Of a stretch of 64,000 nucleotides of DNA, positions 15,301 through 31,340 are shown one piece after another. Position numbers and translations under genes: made by a program. Source of the DNA: Symsagittifera roscoffensis (taxonomy: Eukaryota > Xenacoelomorpha > Acoela > Convolutidae); contig NC_087065.1 in the NCBI RefSeq assembly GCF_963678635.1, positions 16,288,572 through 16,352,571 of the forward strand, given 5' to 3'. The notes under the pieces are model-generated. The model saw only the letters and a program-made list of their open reading frames with translations, was not told where the DNA came from and ran no database searches. Each line of letters begins with the position of its first letter. Position 1 is the stretch's first letter.

Positions 15301-18008
15301 AACTAGCCACACAAAGTCCTGAAAAATGAAAAAATTTGTACCACAAAAGATCGCATCAAGGATAAACACAAAAAAGACATATTTCAGAAACAGACAAAAA
15401 TCAAATACTTAGTACTGCCATGAACTTTCAGCAAACCCACAACGCATTAAAAATCCAAACAACTGTCGCTGTGTGTTTCAAAGATGTAAAAACTGAAGGA
15501 ACATTCAGTAGCCAAGACCAGAAGCTAGTGGAAACTACCAATTTGTGACGACAATTTTTTTCGGATAAAAAATTACCTAAGAGCAAATTCGCTTCTGCAA
15601 CGATCGCTAACGCAGTAGAACTGATGAATAGAATAAAAATGAACACATCATGATGACTTAACTAGCCACACAGTGTCCTGAAAGATGAAAAAAAAATTGT
15701 ACCCTAAAAGATCGCATCAAGAACAAACACAACAAAAGACATATTTCAGAAATATGAAGACCAAAATCAAAAACCTAGTACTCCCATGAACCTCACAACG
15801 CATTAACATCCCAAAAACGTCGCTGTGTATTTCAAAGAGGTCAAAACTGAAGACACATTCAGTAGCCAAGACCAGAAGCTAGTGGAAACTACCATTTTGT
15901 GACGACAATTTTTTTCGGATAAAAAATTGTCAAAGAGCAAATTCGCTTCCGCAACGATCGCTAACGCAGTAGAACTGATGAATAGAATAAAAATGAACAC
16001 ATCAAAATGACTTAACTAGCCACACAGTGTCCTGAAAGATGAAAAAATTTGTACCACAAAAGTTCGCATCAAGAACAAACACAAAAATGATATAATTCAG
16101 AAACATAAATGCCAAAATCCAATACCCAGAAGTCCCATGAACAATCAGCATACCAACAACGCATTAACAAACCAAAAAAGCAGCGCTGCCTATTTCAAAG
16201 ATGTCAAAACTGAAGAAACATTCAGTAGCCAAGACCAGAAGCTAGTGGAAACTACCAATTTGTGACGACAACTTCTTTCAGACAAAGATCACCACAGCGC
16301 AAATCCGCTTCTGCAACGATCGCTAACCCAGTAGAAATGAGGAATGGAACAACAATGAACACATCAAGATGATTTAACTAGCCACACAATGTCCTGGAAA
16401 ATGAAAAAATTTGTACCACAAAAGATCGCATCAAGGATAAACACAAAAAATGACATACTTCAGAAACATAAAGACCAAAATCGAAAACTTAGTACTCCCA
16501 TGAAATGTCAGCAAACCCACAACGCACTAACACCCCAAAAAATGTCGCTGTGTATTTCAAAGATGTCAATACTGAAGAAACATTGAGTAGCCAAGACCAG
16601 AAGCTAGTGGAACTACCAATTTGTGACGACAACTTCTTTCAGACAAAGATCACCACAGCGCAAATCCGCTTCTGCAACGATCGGCAAATCAGTAGAATCG
16701 ATGATTGGAACAACAATGAACTCATGAAGACTTCTTAACTAGCCACACAGTGTCTTGGAAAATGAAAAAATTTGTACCACAAAAGATCGCATCAAGAACA
16801 AACACAAAAAAGACGAATTTCGGAAACATAAACTCCAAAATCCAAACCCAGAAGTCCCATGACTAATCAGCATTCCCAAAACGCATTATTAAACCAAAAA
16901 AGCAGCGCTGCGTAATTCAAAGATGTCAAAACTGAAGAAACATTCAGTAGCCAAGACCAGAAGCTAGTGGAAACTACCAATTTGTGACGACAATTTTTTT
17001 CGGATAAAAAATTACCAAAGAGCAAATCCGCTTCCGCAACGATCGCTAACCCAGTAGAACTGATGAATAGAATAAAAATGAACACATCAAGATGACTTAA
17101 CTAGCCACACAGTGTCCTGAAAAATGAAAAAATTTGTACCACAAAAGATCGCATCAAGAACAACAAAAAAGACATAATTCAGAAACATAAATACCAAAAT
17201 CCAAAACCCAGAAGTCCCATGACTAGTCAGCATACCCACAACGCATTAACAAACCAAAACAGCAGCGCTGCGTATAACAAAGATGTCAAAACTGAAGAAA
17301 CATTCAGTAGCCAAGACCAGAGGCTAGTGGAAACTACCAATTTGTGACGACAACTTTTTTCGGATAAAAAAATTACCACAGAGCAAATCCGCTTCTGCAA
17401 CGATCGCTAACCAGTAGAACTGAAGAATGGAACAATAATGAACACATCAAGATGACTTAACTAGCCACACAGTGTCCTGGAAAATGAAAAAATTTGTACC
17501 ACAAAAGATCGCATCAAGAACAAACACAAAAAAGACGAATTTCAGAAACATAAACACCAAAATCCAAAACCTAGAAGTCCCATGACTAATCAGCATTCCC
17601 AAAACGCATTTTGAAACCAAAAAAGCAGCGCTGCGTATTTCAAAGATGTCAAAACTGAAGAAACATTCAGTAGCCAAGACCAGAAGCTAGTGGAAACTAC
17701 AAATTTGTGACGACAACATTTTTCTGATAGAAAATTACCACAGAGCAAATCCGCTTCTGCAACGATCGCTAACCCAGTAGAACTGATGAATGGAACAATA
17801 ATGAACACATCAAGATGACTTAACTAGCCATACAGTGTCCTGAAAAATGAAAAAATTTGTACCACAAAAGATCGCATCAAGAACAAAGACAAAAAAAGAC
17901 ATATTTCAGAAACATGAAGACCAAACTCAAAAACTTAGTACTCCCATGAAATGTCAGCAAACCAGCAGCGCTTTAACAAACCAAAAAAGTGTCGCTGTGT
18001 TTTTTGGT
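12371..18008 (+). repeat. Satellite domain III: 2.82-kb higher-order repeat, two copies
   Basis: Copy 1 runs about 12,371-15,190 and copy 2 about 15,196-18,008, offset by 2,825 bp, falling to 2,822 bp after about 14,600 because of a small indel. Each copy contains about eight A monomers that differ from one another but match their counterpart in the other copy almost base for base. The seam at about 15,180-15,200 joins TTTTTTGGT to GCTTTTTGGTAACTTC inside a monomer, so the crossover was not at a unit boundary. Confidence 0.93.
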
Positions 18009-21000
18009 TGTCAAAACTGAAAAAACATTCAGTAGCCGAGACCAGACGCTAGTGGAAACTACCAATTTGTGACGACAACTTTTTTCAGACAGAAAATCAC
18101 CACAGCGCAAATCCGCTTGTGCAACGATCGCTAACCCAGTATAATTGATGAATGGAACATTAATGAACACATCAAGATGACTTAACTAGCCACACAAGGT
18201 CCTGAAAAATGAAAAAAATTGTACCACAAAAAATTGCATCAAGGATGAACACAAAAAAGACATATTTCAGAAACATAGAGACCAAAATTCAAACTCCAGA
18301 AGTCCCATGAACAGTCAGCATACCCACATCGCATTAACAAACCAGAAAAGCAGCGCTGCGTTTTTCAAAGATGTCAAAACTGAAGAAGCATTCAGTAATC
18401 AAGAACAGAAGCTAGTAGAAACTACCAATTTATGACAACATTCTTCGGACAAAAAATCACCAAAGCGCAAATCCGCTTCTGCAACGATCGCTTACCTAGT
18501 TAATTGATGAATGGAACAATAATGAACACATCAAGATGACTTAACTAGCCACACAGTGTCCTGAAAAATGAAAAAGAATGTACCACAAAAAAGACATATT
18601 TCAGAAACAGAAAGACCAAAATCAAAACTTAGTACTCCCATGAACTGTCAGCAAACCCACAGCGCATTAAAAACCCAAAAAAAATGTCGCTATGTATTTC
18701 AAAGATGTCAAAACTGAAGAAGCATTCAGTAATCAACAACAGAAGCTAGTAGAAACTACCAATTTATGACAACTTTCTTCGGAAAAAAAATCACCAAAGC
18801 GCAAATCCGCTGCTGCAACGATCGCTAACCCAGTGGAATTGATGATTGGAACAACAAAATACTCATCAAGACTTCTTAACTAGCCACACACTGTCCTGGA
18901 ATAAGAAAAAATTTGTACCACAAAAGATCGCATCAAGAACAAACACAAAAGACATATTTCAGAAACATTAAGACCAAAATCGAAAACTTAGTACTCCCAT
19001 GAACTTTCAGCAAACCCACAATGCATTAACAACCCGAAAAAATGTCGCTGTGTATTTCAAAGATGTCAAAACTGAAGAAACATTCAGTAGCCAAGACCAG
19101 ACGCTAGTGGAAACTACCAATTTGTGACGACAATTTTTTCAGACAGAAAATCACCACAGCGCAAATCCGCTTGTGCAACGATCGCTAACCCAGTAGAATT
19201 GATGAATGGAACAACAATGAACACATCAAGATGACTTAACTAGCCACACAGTGTCCTGAAAAATGAAAAAATTTTGTACCACAAAAAATCGCATCAAGAA
19301 CAAACACAAAAAAGACATATTTCAGAAAAATAAAGACCAAAATCAAAAACTTAGTACTCCTATGAACTGTCAGCAAACCCACAACGCATTAACAACCCAA
19401 AAAAACTGTCGCTGTTTTTCAAAGATGTCAAAACTGAAGAAACATTCAAAAGCCAAGACCAGAAGCTAGTGGAAACAACAAATTTGTGACGACAATTTTT
19501 TCGGATAAAAAATTACCACAGAGCATATCCGCTTCTGCAACGATCGCTTATTCAGTAGAACTGTTGAATGGAACAACAATGAACACATCAAGATGACTTA
19601 ACTAGCCACACAGTGTCCTGAAAAATGAAAATTTGTACCACAAAAAATCGCATCACGAACAAACACAAAAAAAAGACATATTTCAGAAACATGAAGACCA
19701 AATTCAAAAACTTAGAACTCCCATGAACTGTCGGCAAACCAGCAGCGCCTTAACAAACCAAAAAAGTTTCGCTGTATTTTTTGGTTGTCCAAATTGAAGA
19801 AACATTCAGTAGTCGAGACCAGACGCTAGTGGAAACTACCAATTTGTGACGACAACTTTTTTCAAACAGAAAATCACCACAGCGCAAATCCGCTTCTGCA
19901 ACGATCGCTAACGCAGTAGAATTGATGAATGGAACAATAATGAACACATCAAGATGACTTAACTAGCCACACAGTGTCCTGAAAAATGAAAAAATTTGTG
20001 CCACAAAAGATCGCATCAAGAACAAACACAAAAGACATACTTCAGAAACATAAATACCAAAATCCAAAACCCAGAATTCCCATGAACAGTCAGCATACCC
20101 ACAACGCATTAACAAACCAAAAAAGCAGCGCTGCGTATTTCAAAGATGTCAAAACTGAAGAAACATTCAGTAGCCAAGACCAGAAGCTAGTGGAAACTAC
20201 AAATTTGTGACGACAACTTTTTTCGGATAAAAAATTACCACAGAGCAATTCCGCTTCTGCAACGATCGCTAACGCAGTAGAACTGATGAATGGAACAAGA
20301 TGACTTAACTAGCCACACGGTGTCCTGAAAAATGAAAAAATTTGTAACACAAAAGATCGCATCAAGAACAAACACAAAAAAGACATATTTCAGAAACATG
20401 AAGACCAAATTCAAAAACTTAGTACTCCCATGAACTGTCAGCAAACCAGCAGCGCATTAACAAACCAAAAAAGTGTCGCTGTATTTTTTGGTTGTCAAAA
20501 CTGAAGAAACATTCAGTAGCCGAGACCAGACGCTAGTGGAAACTATCAATTTGTGACGACAACTTTTTTCAGACAGAAAATCACCACAGCGCAAATCCGC
20601 TTCTGCAACGATCGCTAACCCAGTATAATTGATGAATGGAACAATAATGAACACATCAAGATGACTTAACTAGCCACACAGTGTCCTGAAAAATGAAAAA
20701 ATTTGTACCACAAAAGATCACATCAAGAACAAACACAAAAGACATACTTCAGAAACATAAATACCAAAATCCAAAACTCAGAATTCCCATGAACATTCAG
20801 CATACCCACAACGCATTAACAAACCAAAAAAGCAGCGCTGCGTATTTCAAAGATGTCAAAACTGAAGAAACATTCAGTAGCCAAGACCAGAAGCTAGTGG
20901 AAACTACAAATTTGTGACGACAACTTTTTTCAAACAGAAAATCACCACAGCGCAAATCCGCTTCTGCAACGATCGCTAACGCAGTAGAATTGATGAATGG

Positions 21001-24000
21001 AACAACAATGAACACATCAAGATGACTTAACTAGCCACACAGTGTCCTGAAAAATGAAAAAAATTTGTACCACAAAAGATCGCATCAAGAACAAACACAA
21101 AAGACATACTTCAGAAACATAAATACCAAAATCCAAAACCCAGAATTCCCATGAACAGTCAGCATACCCACAACGCATTAACAAACCAAAAAAGCAGCGC
21201 TGCGTATTTCAAAGATGTCAAAACTGAAGAAACATTCAGTAGCCAAGACCAGAAGCTAGTGGAAACTACAAATTTGTGACGACAACTTTTTTCGGATAAA
21301 AAATTACCACAGAGCAAATCCGCTTCTGCAACGATCGCTAACCCAGTATAATTGATGAATGGAACATTAATGAACACATCAAGATGACTTAACTAGCCAC
21401 ACAAGTTCCTGAAAAATGAAAAAAATTGTACCACAAAAAATTGCATCAAGGATGAACACAAAAAAGACATATTTCAGAAACATTAAGACCAAAATCCAAA
21501 CTCCAGAAGTCCCATGAACAGTCAGCATACCCACATCGCATTAACAAACCAGAAAAGCAGCGCTGCGTTTTTCAAAGATGTCAAAACTGAAGAAGCATTC
21601 AGTAATCAAGAACAGAAGCTAGTAGAAACTACCAATTTATGACAACATTCTTCGGACAAAAAATCACCAAAGCGCAAATCCGCTTCAGCAACGATCGCTT
21701 ACCTAGTAGAATTGATGAATGGAACAATAATGAACACATCAAGATGACTTAACTAGCCACACAGTGTCCTGAAAAATGAAAAAGAATGTACCACAAAAAA
21801 GACATATTTCAGAAACAGAAAGACCAAAATCAAAAACTTAGTACTCCCATGAACTGTCAGCAAACCCACAGCGCATTAAAAACCCAAAAAAATTGTCGCT
21901 ATGTATTTCAAAGATGTCAAAACTGAAGAAGCATTCAGTAGTCGAGACCAGACGCTAGTGGAAACTACCAATTTGTGACGACAACTTTTTTCAAACAGAA
22001 AATCACCACAGCGCAAATCCGCTTCTGCAACGATCGCTAACGCAGTAGAATTTATGAATGGAACAATAATGAACACATCAAGATGACTTAACTAGCCACA
22101 CAGTGTCCTGAAAAATGAAAAAATTTGTGCCACAAAAGATCGCATCAAGAACAAACACAAAAGACATACTTCAGAAACATAAATACCAAAATCCAAAACC
22201 CAGAATTCCCATGAACAGTCAGCATACCCACAGCGCATTAACAAACCAAAAAAGCAGCGCTGCGTATTTCAAAGATGTCAAAACTGAAGAAACATTCAGT
22301 AGCCAAGACCAGAAGCTAGTGGAAACTACAAATTTGTGACGACAACTTTTTTCGGATAAAAAATTACCACAGAGCAATTCCGCTTCTGCAACGATCGCTA
22401 ACGCAGTAGAACTGATGAATGGAACAAGATGACTTAACTAGCCACACAGTGTCCTGAAAAATGAAAAAATTTGTAACACAAAAGATCGCATCAAGAACAA
22501 ACACAAAAAAGACATATTTCAGAAACATGAAGACCAAATTCAAAAACTTAGTACTCCCATGAACTGTCAGCAAACCAGCAGCGCATTAACAAACCAAAAA
22601 AGTGTCGCTGTATTTTTTGGTTGTCAAAACTGAAGAAACATTCAGTAGCCGAGACCAGATGCTAGTGGAAACTATCAATTTGTGACGACAACTTTTTTCA
22701 GACAGAAAATCACCACAGCGCAAATCCGCTTCTGCAACGATCGCTAACCCAGTATAATTGATGAATGGAACAATAATGAACACATCAAGATGACTTAACT
22801 AGCCACACAGTGTCCTGAAAAATGAAAAAATTTGTACCACAAAAGATCACATCAAGAACAAACACAAAAGACATACTTCAGAAACATAAATACCAAAATC
22901 CAAAACTCAGAATTCCCATGAACATTCAGCATACCCACAACGCATTAACAAACCAAAAAAGCAGCGCTGCGTATTTCAAAGATGTCAAAACTGAAGAAAC
23001 ATTCAGTAGACAAGACTAGAAGCTAGTGGAAACTACAAATTTGTGACGACAACTTTTTTCAAACAGAAAATCACCACAGCGCAAATCCGCTTCTGCAACG
23101 ATCGCTAACGCAGTAGAATTGATGAATGGAACAACAATGAACACATCAAGATGACTTAACTAGCCACACAGTGTCCTGAAAAATGAAAAAAATTTGTACC
23201 ACAAAAGATCGCATCAAGAACAAACACAAAAGACATACTTCAGAAACATAAATACCAAAATCCAAAACCCAGAATTCCCATGAACAGTCAGCATACCCAC
23301 AACGCATTAACAAACCAAAAAAGCAGCGCTGCGTATTTCAAAGATGTCAAAACTGAAGAAACATTCAGTAGCCAAGACCAGAAGCTAGTGGAAACTACAA
23401 ATTTGTGACGACAACTTTTTTCGGATAAAAAATTACCACAGAGCAAATCCGCTTCTGCAACGATCGCTAACCCAGTATAATTGATGAATGGAACATTAAT
23501 GAACACATCAAGATGACTTAACTAGCCACACAAGTTCCTGAAAAATGAAAAAAATTGTACCACAAAAAATTGCATCAAGGATGAACACAAAAAAGACATA
23601 TTTCAGAAACATTAAGACCAAAATCCAAACTCCAGAAATCCCATGAACAGTCAGCATACCCACATCGCATTAACAAACCAGAAAAGCAGCGCTGCGTTTT
23701 TCAAAGATGTCAAAACTGAAGAAGCATTCAGTAATCAAGAACAGAAGCTAGTAGAAACTACCAATTTATGACAACATTCTTCGGACAAAAAATCACCAAA
23801 GCGCAAATCCGCTTCAGCAACGATCGCTTACCTAGTAGAATTGATGAATGGAACAATAATGAACACATCAAGATGACTTAACTAGCCACACAGTGTCCTG
23901 AAAAATGAAAAAATTTTGTACCACAAAAAATCGCATCAAGAACAAACACAAAAAAGACATATTTCAGAAAAATAAAGACCAAAATCAAAAACTTAGTACT

Positions 24001-26000
24001 CCTATGAACTGTCAGCAAACCCACAACGCATTAACAACCCAAAAAAACTGTCGCTGTTTTTCAAAGATGTCAAAACTGAAGAAACATTCAAAAGCCAAGA
24101 CCAGAAGCTAGTGGAAACTACAAATTTGTGACGACAATTTTTTCGGATAAAAAATTACCACAGAGCATATCCGCTTCTGCAACGATCGCTTATCCAGTAG
24201 AGCTGTTGAATGGAACAACAATGAACACATCAAGATGACTTAACTAGCCACACAGTGTCCTGAAAAATGAAAATTTGTACCACAAAAAATCGCATCAAGA
24301 ACAAACACAAAAAAAAGACATATTTCAGAAACATGAAGACCAAATTCAAAAACTTAGAACTCCCATGAACTGTCGGCAAACCAGCAGCGCCTTAACAAAC
24401 CAAAAAAGTGTCGCTGTATTTTTTGGTTGTCAAAATTGAAGAAACATTCAGTAGTCGAGACCAGACGCTAGTGGAAACTACCAATTTGTGACGACAACTT
24501 TTTTCAAACAGAAAATCACCACAGCGCAAATCCGCTTCTGCAACGATCGCTAACGCAGTAGAATTGATGAATGGAACAATAATGAACACATCAAGATGAC
24601 TTAACTAGCCACACAGTGTCCTGAAAAATGAAAAAATTTGTGCTACAAAAGATCGCATCAAGAACAAACACAAAAGACATACTTCAGAAACAAAAATACC
24701 AAAATCCAAAACCCAGAATTCCCATGAACATTCAGCATACCCATAACGCATTAACAAACCAAAAAAGCAGCGCTGCGTATTTCAAAGATGTCAAAACCGA
24801 AGAAATATTCAGTAGCCAAGACCAGAAGCTAGTGGAAACTACAAATTTGTGACGACAACTTTTTTCGGATAAAAAATTACCACAGAGCAAATCCGCTTCT
24901 GCAACGATCGCTAACGCAGTAGAACTGATGAATGGAACAATAATGAACACATCGAGATGACTTAACTAGCTACACAGTGTCCTGAAAAATGAAAAAATTT
25001 GTACCACAAAAGATCACATCAAGAACAAACACAAAAGACATACTTCAGAAACATAAATACCAAAATCCAAAACTCAGAATTCCCATGAACATTCAGCATA
25101 CCCATAACGCATTAACAAACCAAAAAAGCAGCGCTGCGTATTTCAAAGATGTCAAAACTGAAGAAACATTCAGTAGCCAAGACCAGAAGCTAGTGGAAAC
25201 TACAAATTTGTGACGACAACTTTTTTCAAACAGAAAATCACCACAGCGCAAATCCGCTTCTGCAACGATCGCTAACGCAGTAGAATTGATGAATGGAACA
25301 ATAATGAACACATCAAGATGACTTAACTAGCCACACAGTGTCCTGAAAAATGAAAAAAATTTGTACCACAAAAGATCGCATCAAGAACAAACACAAAAGA
25401 CATACTTCAGAAACATAAATACCAAAATCCAAAACCCAGAATTCCCATGAACAGTCAGCATACCCACAACGCATTAACAAACCAAAAAAGCAGCGCTGCG
25501 TATTTCAAAGATGTCAAAACTGAAGAAACATTCAGTAGCCAAGACCAAAATTTGTGACGACAACTTTTTTCGGATAAAAAATTACCACAGAGCAAATCCG
25601 CTTCTGCAACGATCGCTAACGCAGTAAAACTGATGAAAGGAACAATAATGAACACATCAAGATGACTTAACTAGCCACACAGTGTCCTGAAAAATGAAAA
25701 AATTTGTACCACAAAAGATCGCATCAAGAACAAACACAAAAAAGACATATTTCAAAAACATGAAGACCAAATTCAAAAACTTAGTACTCCCATGAACTGT
25801 CAGCAAACCAGCAGCGCATTAACAAACCAAAAAAGTGTCGCTGTATTTTTTGGTTGTCAAAACTGAAGAAACATTCAGTAGCCGCGACCAGACGCTAGTG
25901 GAAACTATCAATTTGTGACGACAACTTTTTTCAGACAGAAAATCACCACAGCGCAAGTCCGCTTCTGCAACGATCGCTAACCCAGTATAATTGATGAATG
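18009..26000 (+). repeat. Satellite domain IV: nested 2.13-, 3.2- and 4.64-kb duplications
   Basis: Three offsets account for most of this domain. About 19,806-21,780 matches 21,935-23,909 (2,129 bp). About 18,185-18,735 matches 21,385-21,935 (3,200 bp). About 19,205 onward matches 23,847 onward (4,642 bp). The seam near 21,935 joins a GAAGCATTCAGTA from one unit type to a GTCGAGACCAGACGC from another. The nested order suggests successive unequal exchanges. I fixed the offsets by landmark comparison, so edges are approximate to a few tens of bases. Confidence 0.85.
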
Positions 26001-29000
26001 GAACAATAATAAACACAACAAGATGACTTAACTAGCCACACTGTGTCCTGAAAAATGAAAAAATTTGTACCACAAAAGATCGCATCAAGAACAAACACAA
26101 AAGACATATTTCAGAAACAGAACGACCAAAATCAAAAACTTAGCACTCCCATGAACTGTCAGCAAACCCACAGCGCATTAACAACCCAAACAAATGTCGC
26201 TGTGTATTTCAAAGATGTCAAAACCGAAGAAACAATCAGTAGCCAAGACCAGAAGATAGTAGAAACTACCAATTTATGACAACTTTCTTCGGAAAAAAAA
26301 TCACCTAAGCGCAAATCCGCTTCTGCAACGATCGCTCTCCCAGTAGAATTGATGATTGGAACAACAATGAACTCATCAAGACTTCTTAACTAGCCACACA
26401 CTGTCCTGGAACATGAAAAAAAATGTACCACAAAAAATCGCATCAAGGATGAACACAAAAAAGACATATTTCAGAAACATAAGTACCAAAATCCAAAACC
26501 CAGAAGTTCCATGAACAGTAAGCATACCCACAACGCATTAACAAACCAAAAAAGCAGCGCTGCGTATTTCAAAGATGTCGAAACTGAAGAAGCATTCAGT
26601 AATCAAGACCAGAAGCTAGTGGAAACTACCAATTTGTGACGACAACTTTCTTCGGACAGAAAATCACCACAGCGCAAATCCGCTGCTGCAACTATCGCTA
26701 ACCCAGTAGAATTGATGATTGGAATAACAAAACACTCATCAAGACTTCTTAACTAGCCACACACTGTCCTGGAAAATGAAAAAATTTGTACCACAAAAGA
26801 TAGCATCAAGAACAAACACAAAAGACATATTTCAGAAACATAAGTACCAAAATCCAAAACCCAGAAGTTCCATGAACAGTAAGCATACCCAACACGCATT
26901 AACAAACCAAAAAAGCAGCGCTGCGTATTTCAAAGATTCAAAACTGAAGAAACATTCAGTAGCCAAGACCAGAAGCTAGTGGAAGCTACCAATTTGTGAC
27001 GACAACTTTCTTCGGACAAAAAAATCACCACAGCGCAAATCCGCTTCTGCAACAACCACTAATCTAGTAGAATTGATGATTGGAACACCAATGAACTAAT
27101 CAAGACTTCCTAACTAGCCACACACTGCCCTGGAACATGAAAAAAAAATATGTACCACAAAAAATCGCATCAAGGATGAACACAAAAAAAGACATATTTC
27201 AGAAACATAAAGACCAAAATCGAAAACTTAGTACTCCCATGAACTGTCAGCAAACCCAACACGCATTAACAAACCAAAAAAGCAGCGCTGCGTATTTCAA
27301 AGATGTCAAAACTGAAGAAGCATTCAGTAACCAAGACCAGAAGCTAGTGGAAACTACCAATTTGTGACGACAACTTTCTTCGGATAAAAAATCACCAAAG
27401 CGCAAATCCGCTTATGCAACGTTCGCTAACCAAGTAGAATTGATGATTGGAACAACACTGAACTCATCAAGACTTCTTAACTAGCCACACACTGTCCTGG
27501 AAAATGAAAAAATTTGTACCACAAAAGATCGCATCAACAACAAACACAGAAGACATATTTCAGGAACATCAAGACCAAAATCGAAAACTTAGTACTCCCA
27601 TGAATTTTCAACGATTCCACAACGCATTAACAACCCAAAAAAAGTCGCTGTGTATTTCAAAGATGTCAAAACTGAAGAAACATTCAGTAGCCAAGACCAG
27701 AAGCTAGTGGAAACTAACAATTTGTGACGACAACTTTCTTCGGACAAAAAATCACCACAGCGAAAATCCGCTTCTGCAACGATCGCTAACCCAGTAGAAT
27801 TGATGATTGGAACAACAAAACACTCATCAAGACTTCTTAACTAGCCACACACTCTCCTGGAAAATGAAAAAATTTGTACCACAAAAAATCGCATCAAGTA
27901 TGAACACAAAAAGACATATTTCAGAAACATAAATACCAAAAACCAAAAACCAGAAGTCTCATGAACAGTCAGCATACCCAAAACACAGTAACAAACCAAA
28001 AAAGCAGCGCTGCCTATTTCAGAGATGTCAAAACTGAAGAAGCATTCAGTAACCAAGACCAGAAGCTAGTGGAAACTACCAATTTGTGACGACAAATTTC
28101 TTCGGACAAAAATCACCACAGCGCAAATCCGCTTCTGCAACGATCGCTAACCCAGTAGAATTGATGATTGGAACAACAAAACACTCATCAAGACTTCTTA
28201 ACTAGCCACACACTGTCCTGGAAAATGAAAAAATTTGTATCACAAAAGATCGCATCAAGAAGAAACACAAAAGACATATTTCAGAAACAGAACGACCAAA
28301 ATCAAAAACTTAGCACTCCCATGGACTGTCATCAAACCCACAGCGCATTATCAACCCAAAAAATGTCGCTGTGTATTTCAAAGATGTCAAAACTGAAGAA
28401 ACATTCAGTAGCCAAGACCAGAAGCTCCTGGAAACTACCAATTTGTGACAACTTTATTGAGACAAAAACACTCCAGCGCAAACTCACTTGAGCAACGACC
28501 ATTACCCCAGTAGAACTGAATAAGTGAATAAAAATGAGCATATCGAAATGATAATATCAGGCAGACGCTGTGATCAAAAATGGAAAAACTTTTAACGAGA
28601 AAAACCGCATCACTGATAGACACATAAAAGACATGATTCCACAGAAAAAAACTGAAAACAATTATTAAGCACTCCCAGATAACATCAACAAGTAAAAAAT
28701 GCATTATCAACCCCAAAAAGGCAGCTCTGTTTTTCAAATTTATGAAAACAAGGAAAGTCTGTTAGTCAAGACCAAAAAAAAAAAACTGCCAGTACTGTGA
28801 CGACAACTTTTTTGGACAAAAAATCATCACAGCGCAAATTCGCTTCTGCAACGATCGCTAACTTAGGAGACCTGATGATTGGAACAACAGTGAATTCATC
28901 AAGACTTCTTAACTAGCCACACACTGTCCTGGAAAATGAAAAAATTTGTACCACAAAAGATCGCATCAAGAACAATACAAAAAAGACATATTTCAGAAAC

Positions 29001-30739
29001 ATAAAGACCAAAATCAAAAACTTAGTACTCCCATGAACTGTCAGCAAACCCACAACGCATTAAAAACCCAAACAACTGTCGCTGTGTATTTCAAAGATGT
29101 AAAAACTGAAGGAACATTCAGTAGCCAAGACCAGAAGCTAGTGGAAACTACCAATTTCTGACGACAACTTTCTTCGGACAAAAAATCACCACAGCGCAAA
29201 TCTGCTTCTGCAACGATCGCTAACCAAGTAGAATTGATGATTGGAACAATAATGAACTCATCAAAACTTCTTAACTAGCCACACACTGTCCTGGAAAATG
29301 AAAAAATTGGTACCACAAAAAATCGCATCAAGGATGAACACAAAAAAGACATATTTCAGAAACATAAATAGCGAAATCCAAAACCCAGAAGTCCCATGAA
29401 CAGTCAGCAAAACCACCAGGCATTAACAAACCAAAAAAGCAGCGCTGCGCATTTCAAAGATGTCAAAACTGAAGAAGCATTCAGTAACCAAGACCAGAAG
29501 CTAATGGAAACTACCAATTTGTGACGACAATTTTTTTCGGACAAAAAAGTACCACAGAGCAAATCCGCTTCTGCAACGATCGCTAACCAAGTAGAACTGA
29601 TGAATGGAACAACAATGAACACATCAAGATGACTTAACTAGCCACACATTGTCCTGAAAAATGAAAAAATTTGTACCACAAAAAATCGCATCAAGAACAA
29701 ACACAAAAAAAGACATATTTCAGAAACATAAAGACCAAAATCAAAACTTAGTACTCCCATGAGCTGTCAGCAAACCCACAGCGCATTAACAAACCAAAAA
29801 ATTTGTCGCTGTGCTTTTCAAAGATGTCAAAACTGAAGAAGCATTCAGTAACCAAGACCAGAAGCTAATGGAAACTACCAATTTGTGACGACAACTTTTT
29901 TCGGACAAAAAAGTACCACAGAGCAAATCCGCTTCTGCAACTATCGCTAACCGAGTAGAACTGATGAATGGAACAACAATGAACACATCAAGATGACTTA
30001 ACTGGTCACACAGTGTCCTGAAAAATGAAAAAAAATGTACCTCAAAAGATCGCATCAAGAACAAACACAAAAAAGACATATTTCAGAAACATAAAGACCA
30101 AAATAAAAAACTTAGTACTCCCATGAACTGTCAGCAAACCCACAACGCATTAACATCCCAAAAAAATTGTCGCTGTGCTTTTCAAAGATGTCAAAACTGA
30201 AGAAGCATTCAGTAACCAAGACCAGAAGCTAATGGAAACTACCAATTTGTGACGACAACTTTTCTCGGACAAAAAAGTACCACAGAGCAAATCCGCTTCT
30301 GCAACGATCGCTAACCGAGTAGAACTGATGAATGGAACAACAATGAACACATCAAGATGACTTAACTAGCCACACAGTGTCCTGAAAAATGAAAAATTTG
30401 TACCACAAAAAATCGCATCAAGAACAAACACAAAAAAAGACATATTTCAGAAACATAAAGACCAAAATCAAAAACTTAGTACTCCCATGAACTTTTAGCA
30501 AACCCACAATGCATTAACAACCCGAAAAAATGTCGCTGTGTATTTCAAAGATGTCAAAACTGAAGAAACATTCAGTAGCCAAGACCAGACGCTAGTGGAA
30601 ACTACCAATTTGTGACGACAATTTTTTCAGACAGAAAATCACCACAGCGCAAATCCGCTTCTGCAACGATCGCTAACCGAGTAGAACTGATGAATGGAAC
30701 AACAATGAACACATCAAGATGACTTAACTAGCCACACAG

Positions 30740-31340
30740 TGTCCTGAAAAATGAAAAAACTTGTACCACAAAAAATCGCATCAAGAACAAACACAAAAAA
30801 AAGACATATTTCAGAAACATAAAGACCAAAATCAAAAACTTAGTACTCTCATGAACTGTCAGCAATCCCAAAACGCATTAACAACCCAAAAAATTTGTCG
30901 CTGTGCTTTTCAAAGATGTCAAAACTGGAGAAACATTCAGTAGCCAAGACCAGAAGCTAGTGGAAACTACCAATTTGTGACGACAACTTTTTTCAGACAG
31001 AATATCACCACAGCGCAAATCCGCTTCTGCAACGATCGCTAACCGAGTAGAACTGATGAATGGAACAACAATGAACACATCAAGATGACTTAACTAGCCA
31101 CACAGTGTCCTGAAAAATGAAAAAACTTGTACCACAAAAAATCGCATCAAGAACAAACACAAAAAAAAGACATATTTCAGAAACATAAAGACCAAAATCA
31201 AAAACTTAGTACTCTCATGAACTGTCAGCAATCCCAAAACGCATTAACAACCCAAAAAATTTGTCGCTGTGCTTTTCAAAGATGTCAAAACTGGAGAAAC
31301 ATTCAGTAGCCAAGACCAGAAGCTAGTGGAAACTACCAAT
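30740..31340 (+). repeat. Near-identical adjacent A monomers (366-bp period)
   Basis: The unit beginning near 30,745 is repeated near 31,111 with the same rare variants (CATGAACTGTCAGCAATCCC, ACTGGAGAAACATTC). The copies part company after about 31,345, where the second has TGTGACGGCAAC. Confidence 0.85.
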